Shown in pieces: positions 44,969-54,848 of a stretch of 64,000 nt of DNA. The notes beneath the pieces are model-generated. The model was not told the origin of the DNA, did no database searches, and saw only the letters and a list, made by a program, of their open reading frames with translations. How positions within the stretch are numbered: position 1 is the first letter of the stretch; each line of letters opens with the position of its first letter. A program made the translations under genes and the position numbers. Origin of the DNA: Prolixibacteraceae bacterium (GTDB taxonomy: Bacteria; Bacteroidota; Bacteroidia; Bacteroidales; Prolixibacteraceae); contig CP082230.1 of assembly GCA_019856515.1 (NCBI GenBank), positions 3,658,001-3,722,000 on the forward strand, given 5' to 3'.

Positions 44969-45937
44969 ATGAAACAGATTATAGCCCCAGTTAGTCGTGA
45001 GCTTTTGCTTGCCGAACTAACTCCAGAGAGGTTCATGAGAAAAACCAACAAGGCAGGTAATGAAATTTATCTACTGAATTATCACAACGCCCCAAACACT
45101 ATGATAGAGATTGGGCGTCTTAGAGAATTGACCTTTAGAGCTGCTGGTGGGGGTACTGGAAAAGAGGTGGATATTGATTCATATGATACGGACGATATCC
45201 CTTATGAACAACTGATTGTTTGGGATCCAGACCAACAAGAGATATTAGGTGGCTATCGCTTTATTCTATGTCGAGATCTACCTAAAGATGAGAATGGACA
45301 GGTTCATCTTGCCACCTCTCGTCTTTTTCACTTCTCGGAGGATTTCATCGAAGAGTATCTACCCAATGTTATCGAACTAGGACGTTCATTCGTTCAGCCA
45401 GAGTATCAGTCAAGTAAAGCTGGTGCAAAAGGTCTGTTTGCTTTGGATAATTTGTGGGATGGTTTGGGTGCGCTAATGATTGATCATCCAGAGATAAAGT
45501 ACTTCTTCGGAAAAGTAACGATGTATCAAAGCTATAATGAAGAGGCGAGAAACCTGATTCTGTACTTCTTTGATAAGTATTTCGGTGATGAAGAGAGGTT
45601 AGTATATCCTTATAATCCAATGCCTGTTAATATCGACCTGCCAAAGATGAAGGCGATGTTCGAAGGGCTTACATATGAAGAGGGGTATAAGGTATTATCT
45701 GTTGAGGTGAGAAAACTAGGAGAGAATATTCCTCCTTTGATTAATGCATATATGGGATTATCTCCTACGATGCGTACTTTCGGTACAGTGATAAATGACC
45801 ACTTTGGTGAAGTTGAAGAGACAGGTATCATGATCGATATTGATGAGATGTATGATGGAAAGGTTAATCGCCATGTGTCATCTTACCTTGATGATATTGC
45901 GGAGAATGATGAAGTTCCAATCATTCGTTTCCAATAG
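44969..45937 (+). CDS. glsB: Glycine-lipid N-acyltransferase GlsB (hemolysin-like GNAT)
   Basis: A 322-residue GNAT-fold acyltransferase of the OlsB/GlsB group. Signature parts are IGRLRELTFRAAGGGTGKEVD, LIVWDPDQQEILGGYRF, and VIELGRSFVQPEYQ, which sits in the acyl donor site of this family. In Bacteroides GlsB N-acylates glycine with a 3-hydroxy fatty acid, and GlsA then adds a second fatty acid to the hydroxyl. Ornithine as acceptor (OlsB) cannot be excluded from sequence alone. It ends at a strong terminator shared with the convergent purF gene. Confidence 0.8.
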   Translation: MKQIIAPVSRELLLAELTPERFMRKTNKAGNEIYLLNYHNAPNTMIEIGRLRELTFRAAGGGTGKEVDIDSYDTDDIPYEQLIVWDPDQQEILGGYRFILCRDLPKDENGQVHLATSRLFHFSEDFIEEYLPNVIELGRSFVQPEYQSSKAGAKGLFALDNLWDGLGALMIDHPEIKYFFGKVTMYQSYNEEARNLILYFFDKYFGDEERLVYPYNPMPVNIDLPKMKAMFEGLTYEEGYKVLSVEVRKLGENIPPLINAYMGLSPTMRTFGTVINDHFGEVEETGIMIDIDEMYDGKVNRHVSSYLDDIAENDEVPIIRFQ

Positions 45938-45954
45938 ATCATTCTAAAACAAGA

Positions 45955-45992
45955 TAAAAAAGGGCTTTATTGATTACAATAAAGCCCTTTTC
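45955..45992. terminator. Bidirectional terminator between glsB and purF
   Basis: AAAAGGGCTTTATTG pairs perfectly with CAATAAAGCCCTTTT around a 4-nt loop, with A-run and T-run on the two sides, between convergent genes. Confidence 0.92.
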
Positions 45993-46047
45993 TGTGATAC
46001 CGATAGGTGGTGATAATTAAAAAAACAGATCCATATCATGTTGATAA

Positions 46048-47949
46048 CTAATACGCTCTTTTTTTAACCCCTTCGATATAGTTTATAAATGAGTTATTCA
46101 CCACTTTACGACCACCTGGTGTTGGATAATCACCAGTAAAGTACCAGTCTCCAAGATCGTTAGGGCAAGCCTTATGAAGATTGTCTACGGATTGATATAC
46201 AATCTCAATATCTGCACTACAATCCTCAGGTGTGAGCAATTCTGCAATCTTCGCAGAGATCTCTTCATCATTAAAAGGACGATAGATATCTTTTACATAG
46301 TTGGTGATCTCCTCTTTGGGAAGGTTCTGTTGTGCTTTACACTTTTGGTAGACCTCTTGGATCAGATCTTCCATTCCACGATCTCTAAGAAGAGCTATGG
46401 TCGCTTCAAATGCAATGAAATCCCCCATAACTGCCATATCAATACCGTAACAATCTGGGTAGCGAATTTGTGGTGCAGATGAGATGACGACTATTTTTTT
46501 CGGATTAAGTCGATCAAGAATCTTAAGAATACTCTTCTTTAGTGTTGTTCCTCTTACAATAGAGTCGTCGATCACCACCAATGTGTCTTTTTGATCTCTT
46601 ACTTGACCATAAGTCACATCGTAGACATGTCCTACCATATCGTCTCTGCTGGCATCATCCGCAATGAAGGTACGTAGTTTCACATCCTTAATAGCGATCT
46701 TTTCGATACGAGGTTCTACCTTGATGATATCAGCTATACACTCTTCTGTAAGCTCATTAGACAACGCATGGATCTTCTCCTTCTTCCATATAAGAAGTTG
46801 CTCTCTAATTCCTTCTACCATGCCATAAAAAGCAGTCTCTGAAGTGTTCGGAATATATGAGAAGACCGTGTCCTCCATGTTGTTGTTAATCACCTGCATA
46901 ATTTTAGGCGACAACAATCGTCCTAACTCTTTACGCTCTTTATAAATATCTGCATCCGATCCTCTTGAAAAGTAGATACGTTCGAAGGAACAAGAGCGAC
47001 GCTTTTGAGGTACACGTACCAACTCTTGTGATACTGTACCGTCATGTTTTACGATAAGTGCATGACCAGGAGAAATCTCATTGACCTCCTCATACTTTAC
47101 GTCCATCACAGTCTGTATTACCGCACGTTCACTAGCGACCACTACAATCTCATCGTCCTCATAGAAGTGTGCTGGGCGAATCCCCCAAGGATCTCTTGTG
47201 ACAAACATATCACCATGTCCAATCACTCCTGCCATTGCATAACCACCATCCCAATCTCTACTTGCTTGTTCAAGAATAGATTGTATATCTAGCTGCTCTT
47301 TGATCTTTGCAGAGATCTCTTGATTGTTATATCTTTCGTTTTTGAAAATACGAAAAAGACGTTCGTTCTCTTCATCTAAAAAATGACCTACCTTCTCCAA
47401 TACAGTCACCGTGTCGGTATAGGCCTTTGGGTGTTGTCCTAGCTGTACGAGTTTCTCGAAGAGTTCATCTACATTTGTTAAGTTGAAGTTACCTGCCAGT
47501 GCAAGGTTGCGCGATTTCCAATTGTTCTGACGCATCACTGGATGGGCATACTCAACACTATTACGACCAAATGTCCCATAGCGGAGGTGTCCCATATAAA
47601 GCTCTGAAATAAATGGAATGTTCTTTGAAGCCCATGTCGCATCTAATACTGCTTCAGGATGTTCTTTGCTGTGCTTGTCAATGGTCGAAAAGATATGGTG
47701 GAAAAGGTCTTTTATTGGGTTGGTTTCCACAGATCTATAACGATCGAAATATTCACATCCTGGGTCAACAGATAGTTTTACTCCAACGACTCCAGCCCCG
47801 TCTTGTCCGCGGTTGTGTTGCTTCTCCATCAACAAATAAAGCTTGTTGAGGCCATACATCCACGTGCCATACTTCTTCTCGTAATAGCTAAGAGGCTTTT
47901 TTAAACGAATCAGTGCGATGCCACACTCATGTTTTATTGGATCACTCAT
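46048..47949 (-). CDS. purF: Amidophosphoribosyltransferase (PurF-like)
   Basis: A 633-residue class II glutamine amidotransferase fused to a phosphoribosyltransferase, the first step of purine synthesis. The start is placed at MSDPIKHECGIA (ATG 47947-47949); the frame is open 14 codons further up but those look untranslated. The nucleophile Cys9 follows a short propeptide that would be removed, a form usual in Bacteroidota. Other features: KQHNRGQDGAG and GHLRYGT in the glutaminase domain, and the PRPP loop LVVIDDSIVRGTTLKK. Both ends are longer than in E. coli PurF (505 residues). Because it is larger, it may be a second PurF-like protein. Confidence 0.88.
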   Translation of the reverse strand: MSDPIKHECGIALIRLKKPLSYYEKKYGTWMYGLNKLYLLMEKQHNRGQDGAGVVGVKLSVDPGCEYFDRYRSVETNPIKDLFHHIFSTIDKHSKEHPEAVLDATWASKNIPFISELYMGHLRYGTFGRNSVEYAHPVMRQNNWKSRNLALAGNFNLTNVDELFEKLVQLGQHPKAYTDTVTVLEKVGHFLDEENERLFRIFKNERYNNQEISAKIKEQLDIQSILEQASRDWDGGYAMAGVIGHGDMFVTRDPWGIRPAHFYEDDEIVVVASERAVIQTVMDVKYEEVNEISPGHALIVKHDGTVSQELVRVPQKRRSCSFERIYFSRGSDADIYKERKELGRLLSPKIMQVINNNMEDTVFSYIPNTSETAFYGMVEGIREQLLIWKKEKIHALSNELTEECIADIIKVEPRIEKIAIKDVKLRTFIADDASRDDMVGHVYDVTYGQVRDQKDTLVVIDDSIVRGTTLKKSILKILDRLNPKKIVVISSAPQIRYPDCYGIDMAVMGDFIAFEATIALLRDRGMEDLIQEVYQKCKAQQNLPKEEITNYVKDIYRPFNDEEISAKIAELLTPEDCSADIEIVYQSVDNLHKACPNDLGDWYFTGDYPTPGGRKVVNNSFINYIEGVKKRAY

Positions 47950-48012
47950 GGTAAATTTTGGGTAAATGGTAAAAAAAAGAGACAATAGCACACTATTGTC
48001 TCCATTGGATTA

Positions 48013-48465
48013 TTAATAATTTGGGTCTATTATTTCAGGTACAATGAATGAGTCAGGAAACATGGAAGATAGTGACTTCTTTAACTTTAACGCCTCCGAT
48101 TTGGAGCGGAAGTCTCCCACACGCAATTTAAAGTCAGGTGCACTGTAGGTCGTATACGTATTGACATCGGGTTTGACTCTTAAGAAGCGAGTCTTAATCT
48201 TTTGAATCTCCGAACGAGCATCTGTTCCTGAGGAGAAATAAATCTGAAGACGATATCCACGAACTCCTTTCTGTAAACTATTCTCTTGAGCATGCCATAC
48301 AATTAATGAATCCACTAGGTTGGAGTGGTTAAAAATGGGCTTCTTTATTAGTGCCTCTAAACTGGTTGGTGCTGGCGCTACGGGTTTTTCTGGGTATGGG
48401 TCTTGAGCCATTGCGACAATGCTACCAACAGTAAGCAGTAAAAATAAACAGAATAGCGATCTCAT
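48013..48465 (-). CDS. Secreted SPOR-domain-like protein
   Basis: 150 residues starting at MRSLFCLFLLLTV (ATG 48463-48465); the frame is open 20 codons further upstream but the signal peptide starts here. After the signal peptide (end near AMAQ) comes a proline-rich stretch, then a C-terminal domain (about 75-150) with the pattern GYRLQIYFSSGTDARSEI and DFKLRVGDFRSKSEALKLKK, typical of SPOR repeats. SPOR domains bind denuded peptidoglycan, often at the septum. It is 63 bp upstream of purF on the same strand and could be co-transcribed. Confidence 0.8.
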   Translation of the reverse strand: MRSLFCLFLLLTVGSIVAMAQDPYPEKPVAPAPTSLEALIKKPIFNHSNLVDSLIVWHAQENSLQKGVRGYRLQIYFSSGTDARSEIQKIKTRFLRVKPDVNTYTTYSAPDFKLRVGDFRSKSEALKLKKSLSSMFPDSFIVPEIIDPNY

Positions 48466-48731
48466 ATCGATTTGTACTATTATAATTAAATTCAACTTCT
48501 TATTATCTGTAATGAACCTATCCATATAGGTCCATCTGTTCGCAGGTGATGGACCTTATCGTTCATCTACTTCTGCGTACTACAAAGATAGGTTTTTTTG
48601 TATAAGCAAAATGTAATAATAGGGAATATACGCAAGATTCTTTCGTATGTTATTTAAATATGAAACGGGGTGAATTAAGAGCTTTAAATCTTTTTTAGCC
48701 CTAAGTTTCATGGGATTGTGAAAAATCAAAT

Positions 48732-48739
48732 TAACTTTG
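48732..48739 (+). promoter_or_regulatory. Possible Bacteroidota -7 box for miaB
   Basis: TAACTTTG fits the consensus TAnnTTTG, 39 bp before the miaB start. The -33 element is not clear (a TTG at 48716-48718 is too close, a TTT at 48706-48708 slightly too far), so this is tentative. Confidence 0.35.
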
Positions 48740-48778
48740 TAACCCATTTATTTTTACTGGATTTTTGAATTTCTTGAA

Positions 48779-50125
48779 ATGAAAAAGAAACTATATATCG
48801 AAACCTACGGGTGTCAGATGAACGTTGCTGATAGTGAGGTAGTGGCATCCGTGATGGCAGAGAGGAATTTTGAGATCTCTGACAATCAAGAGGAGGCAGA
48901 TGTTGTTTTGGTGAACACATGCTCTGTAAGAGATAATGCAGAGAAGCGTGTCTGGGGACGTCTGCGTGAACTTAATGCTTTAAAGAAAAGTAATAAAGAG
49001 CTTAAACTAGGTCTTATCGGATGTATGGCTGAGCGTATTGGTGACGAGATGTTAGAAGACAAAGTCGTTGATATCGTGGCAGGCCCTGATGCTTATCGTA
49101 ATCTTCCATACCTTTATGACAAGTCGATTGAGGGAGAAGATGCGATCAATGTGGAGTTAACTATTGATGAAACATACGATAGTATCATTCCTAAGCGAAT
49201 GAATGAAGGGATCTCTGGTTTTGTCTCCATAACTCGCGGGTGTAATAACTTCTGTACATACTGTATCGTACCTTATACACGTGGTCGTGAGCGTAGTCGT
49301 GATCCTAAAGATATTCTTGCTGAGGTAAGAGATATGGTTAAGAACGGCTACAAAGAAGTAACTCTTCTTGGGCAGAATGTAGATTCGTACAAGTGGATGC
49401 CCGAAGGAACAACTAAGCCAGTTCGTTTCCACCATCTATTAGAATTGGTCGCACAAGAGTCACCAACTCTTCGTGTTCGTTTTAGTACTCCTCACCCTAA
49501 AGATATTAAAGAGAGTGTAGTGAAAATGATTGCAAAGTATCCAAATATTTGTAAGCATATTCATCTTCCAATCCAAGCGGGTAATGATGAGGTGTTGAAA
49601 CGAATGAATCGTAGATATACTGTAGAGTGGTATCAGAATCGTGTGGAGATGATCCGTAAACACATCCCTGAATGTTCGATCACAACGGATGTTTTCTGTG
49701 GATTTTGTGGCGAGACAGAGGAGCAATTCCAAGGGACATTAGACATGATGAAATGGGTGCATTATGACACTGCATTTATGTTTAAATATTCAGAGCGTCC
49801 TGGTACATATGCTGCAAAGAAACTAGAGGATGATATCTCAGAAGAGGTAAAAGGAGAGCGTTTAACACGTATGATTCAACTTCAAAGTAGCCTTTCGATA
49901 GAGAGCAATCAAAGTGATATTGGAAAAGTCGTTGAGGTATTGGTCGAGAAGTTATCAAAAAAATCTTCGGATGAATTGTGTGGACGTAGTTCTCAAAATA
50001 AATTGGTGGTATTCCCTAAAAAAGATGCCCAAATAGGTGATTACGTTAGAGTGAAGATCGAAAGATGTACACAAACAACGCTAATCGGTGAAATGATTGA
50101 AAAAATTGATGCTCCTTCTTTCTAA
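48779..50125 (+). CDS. miaB: tRNA-2-methylthio-N6-dimethylallyladenosine synthase MiaB
   Basis: A radical-SAM methylthiotransferase modifying A37 of tRNAs that read UNN codons. The 448-residue protein has the N-terminal UPF0004 domain with cluster cysteines C12, C48 and C82, the radical-SAM motif CNNFCTYC (C155, C159, C162) in RGCNNFCTYCIVPYTRGRE, and a C-terminal TRAM domain (about 380-445). FCGFCGETEEQF and FKYSERPGTYAA are MiaB-specific. It is divergent from the SPOR gene and is followed by two hairpins. Confidence 0.96.
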   Translation: MKKKLYIETYGCQMNVADSEVVASVMAERNFEISDNQEEADVVLVNTCSVRDNAEKRVWGRLRELNALKKSNKELKLGLIGCMAERIGDEMLEDKVVDIVAGPDAYRNLPYLYDKSIEGEDAINVELTIDETYDSIIPKRMNEGISGFVSITRGCNNFCTYCIVPYTRGRERSRDPKDILAEVRDMVKNGYKEVTLLGQNVDSYKWMPEGTTKPVRFHHLLELVAQESPTLRVRFSTPHPKDIKESVVKMIAKYPNICKHIHLPIQAGNDEVLKRMNRRYTVEWYQNRVEMIRKHIPECSITTDVFCGFCGETEEQFQGTLDMMKWVHYDTAFMFKYSERPGTYAAKKLEDDISEEVKGERLTRMIQLQSSLSIESNQSDIGKVVEVLVEKLSKKSSDELCGRSSQNKLVVFPKKDAQIGDYVRVKIERCTQTTLIGEMIEKIDAPSF

Positions 50126-50259
50126 GTTGTAGTGTCAATATTCAATAGTCAACAAAAAGGAGTATAAGTGTCCTAGGATACTTGTAGAGAAGAGGAGATA
50201 TGACTTCTCTTCGATATGTGCTTTTTGCTGAACAAAACAAATTCAGAACATACCAACGT

Positions 50260-50311
50260 AGAAGCGTCGTGAAAGGTGGATTACTCCTCCTTGCGGCGCT
50301 TCTTGTTTTAT
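50260..50311 (+). terminator. Probable terminator after miaB
   Basis: AGAAGCG-TCG pairs with CGG-CGCTTCT (10 bp including one G-T pair) across a 24-nt loop, then TGTTTTAT. Confidence 0.55.
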
Positions 50312-50332
50312 CTCTTAGGATATATACCAAAC

Positions 50333-50378
50333 AAGGGCTAAAGTATCTTTAATACTTTAGCCCTTGCTATTATTTTTT
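50333..50378. terminator. Rho-independent terminator between miaB and recQ
   Basis: AAGGGCTAAAGTAT pairs perfectly with ATACTTTAGCCCTT around a 5-nt loop and is followed by a T-run on the plus strand. Confidence 0.85.
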
Positions 50379-50587
50379 TGATAGAGTAGTTTTAGTATGA
50401 CCAACGATATTTTGAGATCATCGACTGAAATGTTCTGTCTGTAAATTACTTATATAAACCAATAAATGGTTATGTTGTCTTCTCCTACAGTGATACTTTA
50501 AAACGAAGGAGAGGTCTGATAGAACATATCAATGTTGTGCCTCTAGATATATAATTGGTTTAAGATGTAGGATATGAGCCTCTCTTC

Positions 50588-52768
50588 TTAGTTTCCAACT
50601 TCAGAAAGGAACTTCAAACGAACCAATCGAATGTCTTCTTCTGCATAGTCATCACCTAACTCTTCATAAGCTTCGGAGAGCTCTCCAGTTTCTGAATCAT
50701 CATGGAAGAAATCAAAGATGTCGTCAATCGCATCCTCATCAATCTCTTGCTCTAAATAATAGTCGATATTGATTTTAGTTCCTGAATTGACAATTGCCTC
50801 CAACTCAGATATCAAGTCATTTAACTCTAACCCTTTTGAATTTGCAATATCATCAAGTGGCATCTTACGATCGATCGCTTGAATGATAAATACTTTATTC
50901 TTTGACTTGTTGGCCACGCTCTTTACAACCATGTCTTGTGCACGGATAATACCGTTCTCCGTAACATATTTCTGGATCAGTTCGATGAATGGCTTTCCAT
51001 ATTTTTTAGCCTTTCCTTGTCCTACACCTACAATATGCTGAAGTTCATCTATCTTGGTTGGATATTGAATCGACATATCCGATAATGATGACTCTTGGAA
51101 AAGAATATATGGTGGAAGATCCCTCTTCTTAGCCTCTTTTTTACGAAGATCTTTCAACATATTGAAGAGCTCAGGATCACCCGTTGAGTTGCCTCCTGGT
51201 GAAGACAGTCCCTCTTCAACTACAGCTTCATAATCGTGGTTTTTTACCACCATAAAAGAGTGTGGATTTTCTATATAGCCTTCTCCTTCTGGAGTCATCT
51301 TTAATACTCCGTAGTTTTCGATATCTTTATGTAGATATCCTGCAATAATACATTGACGATAGACAGCCTTCCACAGTCTAGGGTCTTGATCTTCCCCCTT
51401 GCCATAATGATCAAGACTTTCGTGTTTAAAGGATTTAACAGCAGCATTTTTTACTCCTGTAAGAATATCTACCATATGCTCTGACTTATACTGTTGCTTT
51501 ACCTCTTTTACAGCATTTAAAGCCATCAAGATCATCTCACGACCCTCTATCTGCTCTTTAGGCATCTTACAGTTGTCACAGTTGCCACAGTTATTTACGG
51601 TATAGGATTCACCGAAATAGTGCAACAGCACCTTGCGTCTACATATTGCAGATTCAGCAAAAGCCACGGTATCCAAAAGCAATTGTTGTCCAATCTCTTG
51701 TTCTGCAACTGGCTTTCCTTGCATAAACTTTTCAAGCTTCTGAATATCTTTGTAGCTATAGAATGTCAAACAATGACCTTCACCGCCATCTCGACCAGCT
51801 CTACCTGTCTCCTGATAGTAGCCTTCTAAAGATTTAGGTACATCATAGTGTATCACAAACCTTACATCTGGTTTATCGATGCCCATTCCAAAAGCAATGG
51901 TTGCAACAATCACATCGACCTCTTCCATTAGAAACTTATCCTGGTTTCCTGAACGCGTGGTCGAATCCATACCTGCATGGTAGGCCAATGCACGTATACC
52001 GTTAACTTGTAAGGTTGCTGCAAGCTCCTCTACCTTCTTGCGACTTAAGCAGTAAATAATACCAGACTTGCCTTCTCGCTGTTTAATAAACTTGATGATC
52101 TGTTCCGGTGCTTTGTTCTTAGAACGAATCTCATAGAATAGATTTTCACGATTAAAAGAGGACTTAAAAACTCTAGCATTGCTCATGCCTAAGTTCTTTT
52201 GTATGTCATGTTGAACTTTTGGAGTCGCCGTAGCTGTTAGGGCAATGATCGGTGCTGAACCAATCTCGTGGACAATAGGACGTATACGACGATATTCGGG
52301 TCTGAAATCATGACCCCACTCTGAAATACAGTGGGCTTCATCGATTGCATAGAACGAGATCGTAATTTCGTTCAAAAAATCGATATTCTCTTGTTTGGTC
52401 AAAGACTCAGGAGCTACATATAGTAACTTCGTAATACCATTGCGTACGTCTTCTTTTACTTGATTGGTGGCCGATTTTGAAAGAGAGGAGTTCAGAAAAT
52501 GGGCAATGCCGTTATTGGTACTTATCGACCTAATAGCATCCACTTGATTTTTCATCAAAGCGATAAGCGGCGATATAACAATAGCAGTACCCTCTGATAT
52601 CAGAGCAGGTAACTGGTAGCAAAGAGATTTTCCCCCTCCCGTAGGCATCAACACAAAAGTATCGTTCTGATCGAGGATACTGTGGATGACCTCTTCTTGA
52701 CTTCCTTTGAATCTATCGAAGCCAAAGTATTTTTTTAATTCGTCCGTTAATGAAATGCTTCTGTCCAT
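50588..52768 (-). CDS. recQ: ATP-dependent DNA helicase RecQ
   Basis: A 726-residue 3'-5' superfamily-2 helicase for recombination and repair. It has the Q motif FGFDRFKGSQEEVI, Walker A TGGGKSLCYQLPA, Walker B/DEAH in IDEAHCISEWGHDFRPEYR, motif VI YYQETGRAGRDG, the zinc-binding RecQ-C cysteines (CRRKVLLHYFG ... NCGNCDNCK), a winged helix, an HRDC domain (about 530-605) and an acidic tail of about 90 residues. Bacteroidota RecQ proteins of this length are usual. It is transcribed alone. Confidence 0.96.
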   Translation of the reverse strand: MDRSISLTDELKKYFGFDRFKGSQEEVIHSILDQNDTFVLMPTGGGKSLCYQLPALISEGTAIVISPLIALMKNQVDAIRSISTNNGIAHFLNSSLSKSATNQVKEDVRNGITKLLYVAPESLTKQENIDFLNEITISFYAIDEAHCISEWGHDFRPEYRRIRPIVHEIGSAPIIALTATATPKVQHDIQKNLGMSNARVFKSSFNRENLFYEIRSKNKAPEQIIKFIKQREGKSGIIYCLSRKKVEELAATLQVNGIRALAYHAGMDSTTRSGNQDKFLMEEVDVIVATIAFGMGIDKPDVRFVIHYDVPKSLEGYYQETGRAGRDGGEGHCLTFYSYKDIQKLEKFMQGKPVAEQEIGQQLLLDTVAFAESAICRRKVLLHYFGESYTVNNCGNCDNCKMPKEQIEGREMILMALNAVKEVKQQYKSEHMVDILTGVKNAAVKSFKHESLDHYGKGEDQDPRLWKAVYRQCIIAGYLHKDIENYGVLKMTPEGEGYIENPHSFMVVKNHDYEAVVEEGLSSPGGNSTGDPELFNMLKDLRKKEAKKRDLPPYILFQESSLSDMSIQYPTKIDELQHIVGVGQGKAKKYGKPFIELIQKYVTENGIIRAQDMVVKSVANKSKNKVFIIQAIDRKMPLDDIANSKGLELNDLISELEAIVNSGTKINIDYYLEQEIDEDAIDDIFDFFHDDSETGELSEAYEELGDDYAEEDIRLVRLKFLSEVGN

Positions 52769-53892
52769 CTTGTTTCCCTTAAATTACTCCTAAAAGCGAA
52801 TTCACTCATAAATCATTCTATAATGATCATGAGCTAAGATATATAAATTATTAGATGTATTCAAGCTTCGTTTTTCGCTTTTTTTTAAATAATCTTTAAT
52901 GGGCTGATGGTTCGATACCCTATTTTATAGGGTAAAACTGAATGAATTACTTACAGGATGGGAGAGGTATTGCAATGAGGCGTTGGTCTAATTTTTGTAC
53001 TATTAGTGATGTGTTGGTGTCATTATTCGAGGGGTTTTGTGTCGATATCAGGTAGTTTTGTTCTATTGTTGCTATTAAATTATAAGGGTTGTGACTCTTT
53101 TGTGATAATTGAATGGGGGCATATTTGTAGAATTAATGATATCAAATTAATCTTTTTTATTAACGAATTACTCTTTCTATAGAGATAGATGTTATGGGAC
53201 ATGTTTGATCGGATTTCGTGTTAGTTGAACGATCGTGGTATGTTGGATAATTTGTCTTTATGACTTAATCTAGAAAGAGTTATTCTTAAGGTTTTGTATG
53301 CTTTTACCCCGTTTTACTGTGAAAATTCCCTATTTTATGGAATCGATGTTGAAAAACAATTTTTTCATGAAATCAGTTCCAAAATGTGTGTCAAGAATAG
53401 ATGTCGCATCAATTTTAATTTATTGGCACAATAGTTCTCATGTTTTTTTCCATTATAGCTCCACGTCTTTTCCTCAATTTAAAGGGTTATTACTACATCG
53501 AGATAGTCATGTTGTTTGTGCAAATTAATGTATAAAAAGAGTAGGATAAATGTGGCATGGTGAGGTTGTGTCGGTTGCTAAATATGGTTTTGAGAGATGA
53601 AATGTTGTGTTCTCTTGGAGAGGTGGATCTATAGATTTTTGAACGTGGTGGAGTTGCTATTTTTGAATTTTGATGCAAATCGACATAGATTTAATATATT
53701 TGTGATGATAGAATAAAAATAATACCGATTCTATTTTGAATGAGGGATAAATGATTTCGAATATCTTTTGTTTAGAGAAGGCTTAAGAACGAGAGTGTAG
53801 CCTCTTTTTCGTTCGTGTTTTAAAACGAAGAATAAACAAGATAGAGCGGAAATGTATTCCTCATTTAATTGTAGTATAGGTATAACTGGACG
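52769..53892. other. 1.1-kb gene-free stretch between recQ and tatC
   Basis: Two divergent genes flank it. Apart from the third 163-bp repeat (53722-53883) there is only AT-rich sequence. A 76-codon frame at 53298-53528 has no recognisable domain or ribosome-binding site and is not called. The length is unusual in this otherwise compact region, so an unrecognised small RNA is possible. Confidence 0.6.
53722..53883. repeat. 163-bp palindromic intergenic repeat, copy 3
   Basis: Begins ATACCGATT and ends ATAGGTAT. GTGTAGCCTC at 53795 and AATAAACAAGATAGAGCGG at 53831 occupy the same offsets as the motifs of copies 1 and 2. The left-half ATCTTTTGTTTA mirrors the right-half TAAACAAGAT. Its end is only 9 bp from the tatC ATG. 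Confidence 0.65.
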
Positions 53893-54771
53893 ATGAAAAA
53901 TATGGTTGCACAGAAGAAGTTATCAGGAGGAAAGCAGGTGAAGGAGATGTCTTTTATCGAGCATCTAGAGGAGTTGAGATGGCATTTGGTAAGAGCATGC
54001 CTCTCGGTACTTATCTGTAGTGTCGTGGCCTTTATGAATAGGAGTGTAATTTTTGACGAGATTATCCTATGGCCTAAAGACCCAAACTTTTGGACCTATG
54101 AGAAGTTGAATCAGATGATGGCATGGATCCATGAACAATTGCCTTTTATTGAGTCCTCTTCTTTTAATATTCGGCCGATTGAAATTCAGAATATTATGAT
54201 GTCAGGTCAGTTCTCTACCCACATTAAGGTTTCTATTGTGATGGGGTTTATATTGGCTTTCCCATATGTTTTTTATCAAGTATGGGGTTTTGTAAGACCT
54301 GCACTATATAATACAGAAAAAAGAGTCGCTTCAGGGGCTGTTTTTGTAAGTTCGTTACTCTTTATTGTAGGGGTGCTGTTCGGATATTTCATTATTTTAC
54401 CTTTATCTCTACAGTTTCTGGCTGGATATGAAGTAAGTAGCCAAGTGTCTAATCAGATTCAACTCTCTTCGTATATCGGGACGGTGACCAGTATCGTATT
54501 CTCTGGAGGGGTTGTCTTCGAGTTGCCCGTGATTGCATTTTTCTTTAGTAAGATAGGTCTACTCACACCTGAGTTTATGCGTACTTATCGAAAGCACTCT
54601 TATGTGGCATTACTTCTATTATCTGCAATTATCACACCACCGGATGTGTTTAGTCAGGTGTTGGTTTGTATTCCTTTGGTATTCCTATATGAAGTGAGTA
54701 TTTATATCTCTAGGGCTGTAAATAAAAAGCAGAAATATGACTTTGATGATGATTTAGAGGATCTCGATTAA
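53893..54771 (+). CDS. tatC: Sec-independent protein translocase TatC
   Basis: A 292-residue inner-membrane protein with six membrane segments that recognises twin-arginine signal peptides. The conserved N-terminal [17 protein letters not shown] (about residues 19-35) precedes helix 1, and [19 protein letters not shown] sequence ([17 protein letters not shown]) and the [12 protein letters not shown] loop are family marks. The first ~18 residues, basic and polar, are an extension, so translation might instead begin at the methionine of MSFIEHL. tatA is not adjacent. lptB follows on the same strand. Confidence 0.94.
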   Translation: MKNMVAQKKLSGGKQVKEMSFIEHLEELRWHLVRACLSVLICSVVAFMNRSVIFDEIILWPKDPNFWTYEKLNQMMAWIHEQLPFIESSSFNIRPIEIQNIMMSGQFSTHIKVSIVMGFILAFPYVFYQVWGFVRPALYNTEKRVASGAVFVSSLLFIVGVLFGYFIILPLSLQFLAGYEVSSQVSNQIQLSSYIGTVTSIVFSGGVVFELPVIAFFFSKIGLLTPEFMRTYRKHSYVALLLLSAIITPPDVFSQVLVCIPLVFLYEVSIYISRAVNKKQKYDFDDDLEDLD

Positions 54772-54848
54772 AATTGATGGGGGATCACATCACCTCATCA
54801 TATTTCGTTATATTTGCACGTATATCGTATATTAATTATTCAAAGGAT

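Larger units (their letters stand above)
50126..50587. other. Intergenic stretch between miaB and recQ
   Basis: 462 bp between convergent genes. It holds an 18-bp near-palindrome AAGTGTCCTAGGATACTT (50166-50183), a hairpin at 50260-50303 and a strong terminator at 50333-50378. No gene was seen. Part of 50190-50262 faintly resembles the 163-bp repeat but is too diverged to count. Confidence 0.6.

Noticed and set aside
50166..50262. Near-palindrome and AACAAAACAAATTCAGAAC after miaB as a fourth copy of the 163-bp repeat
   Set aside because: Motif spacing and ends do not fit; similarity is too weak to count.
53298..53528. 76-codon frame in the gap between recQ and tatC
   Set aside because: No recognisable domain, unusual composition, no ribosome-binding site; expected by chance in 1.1 kb.
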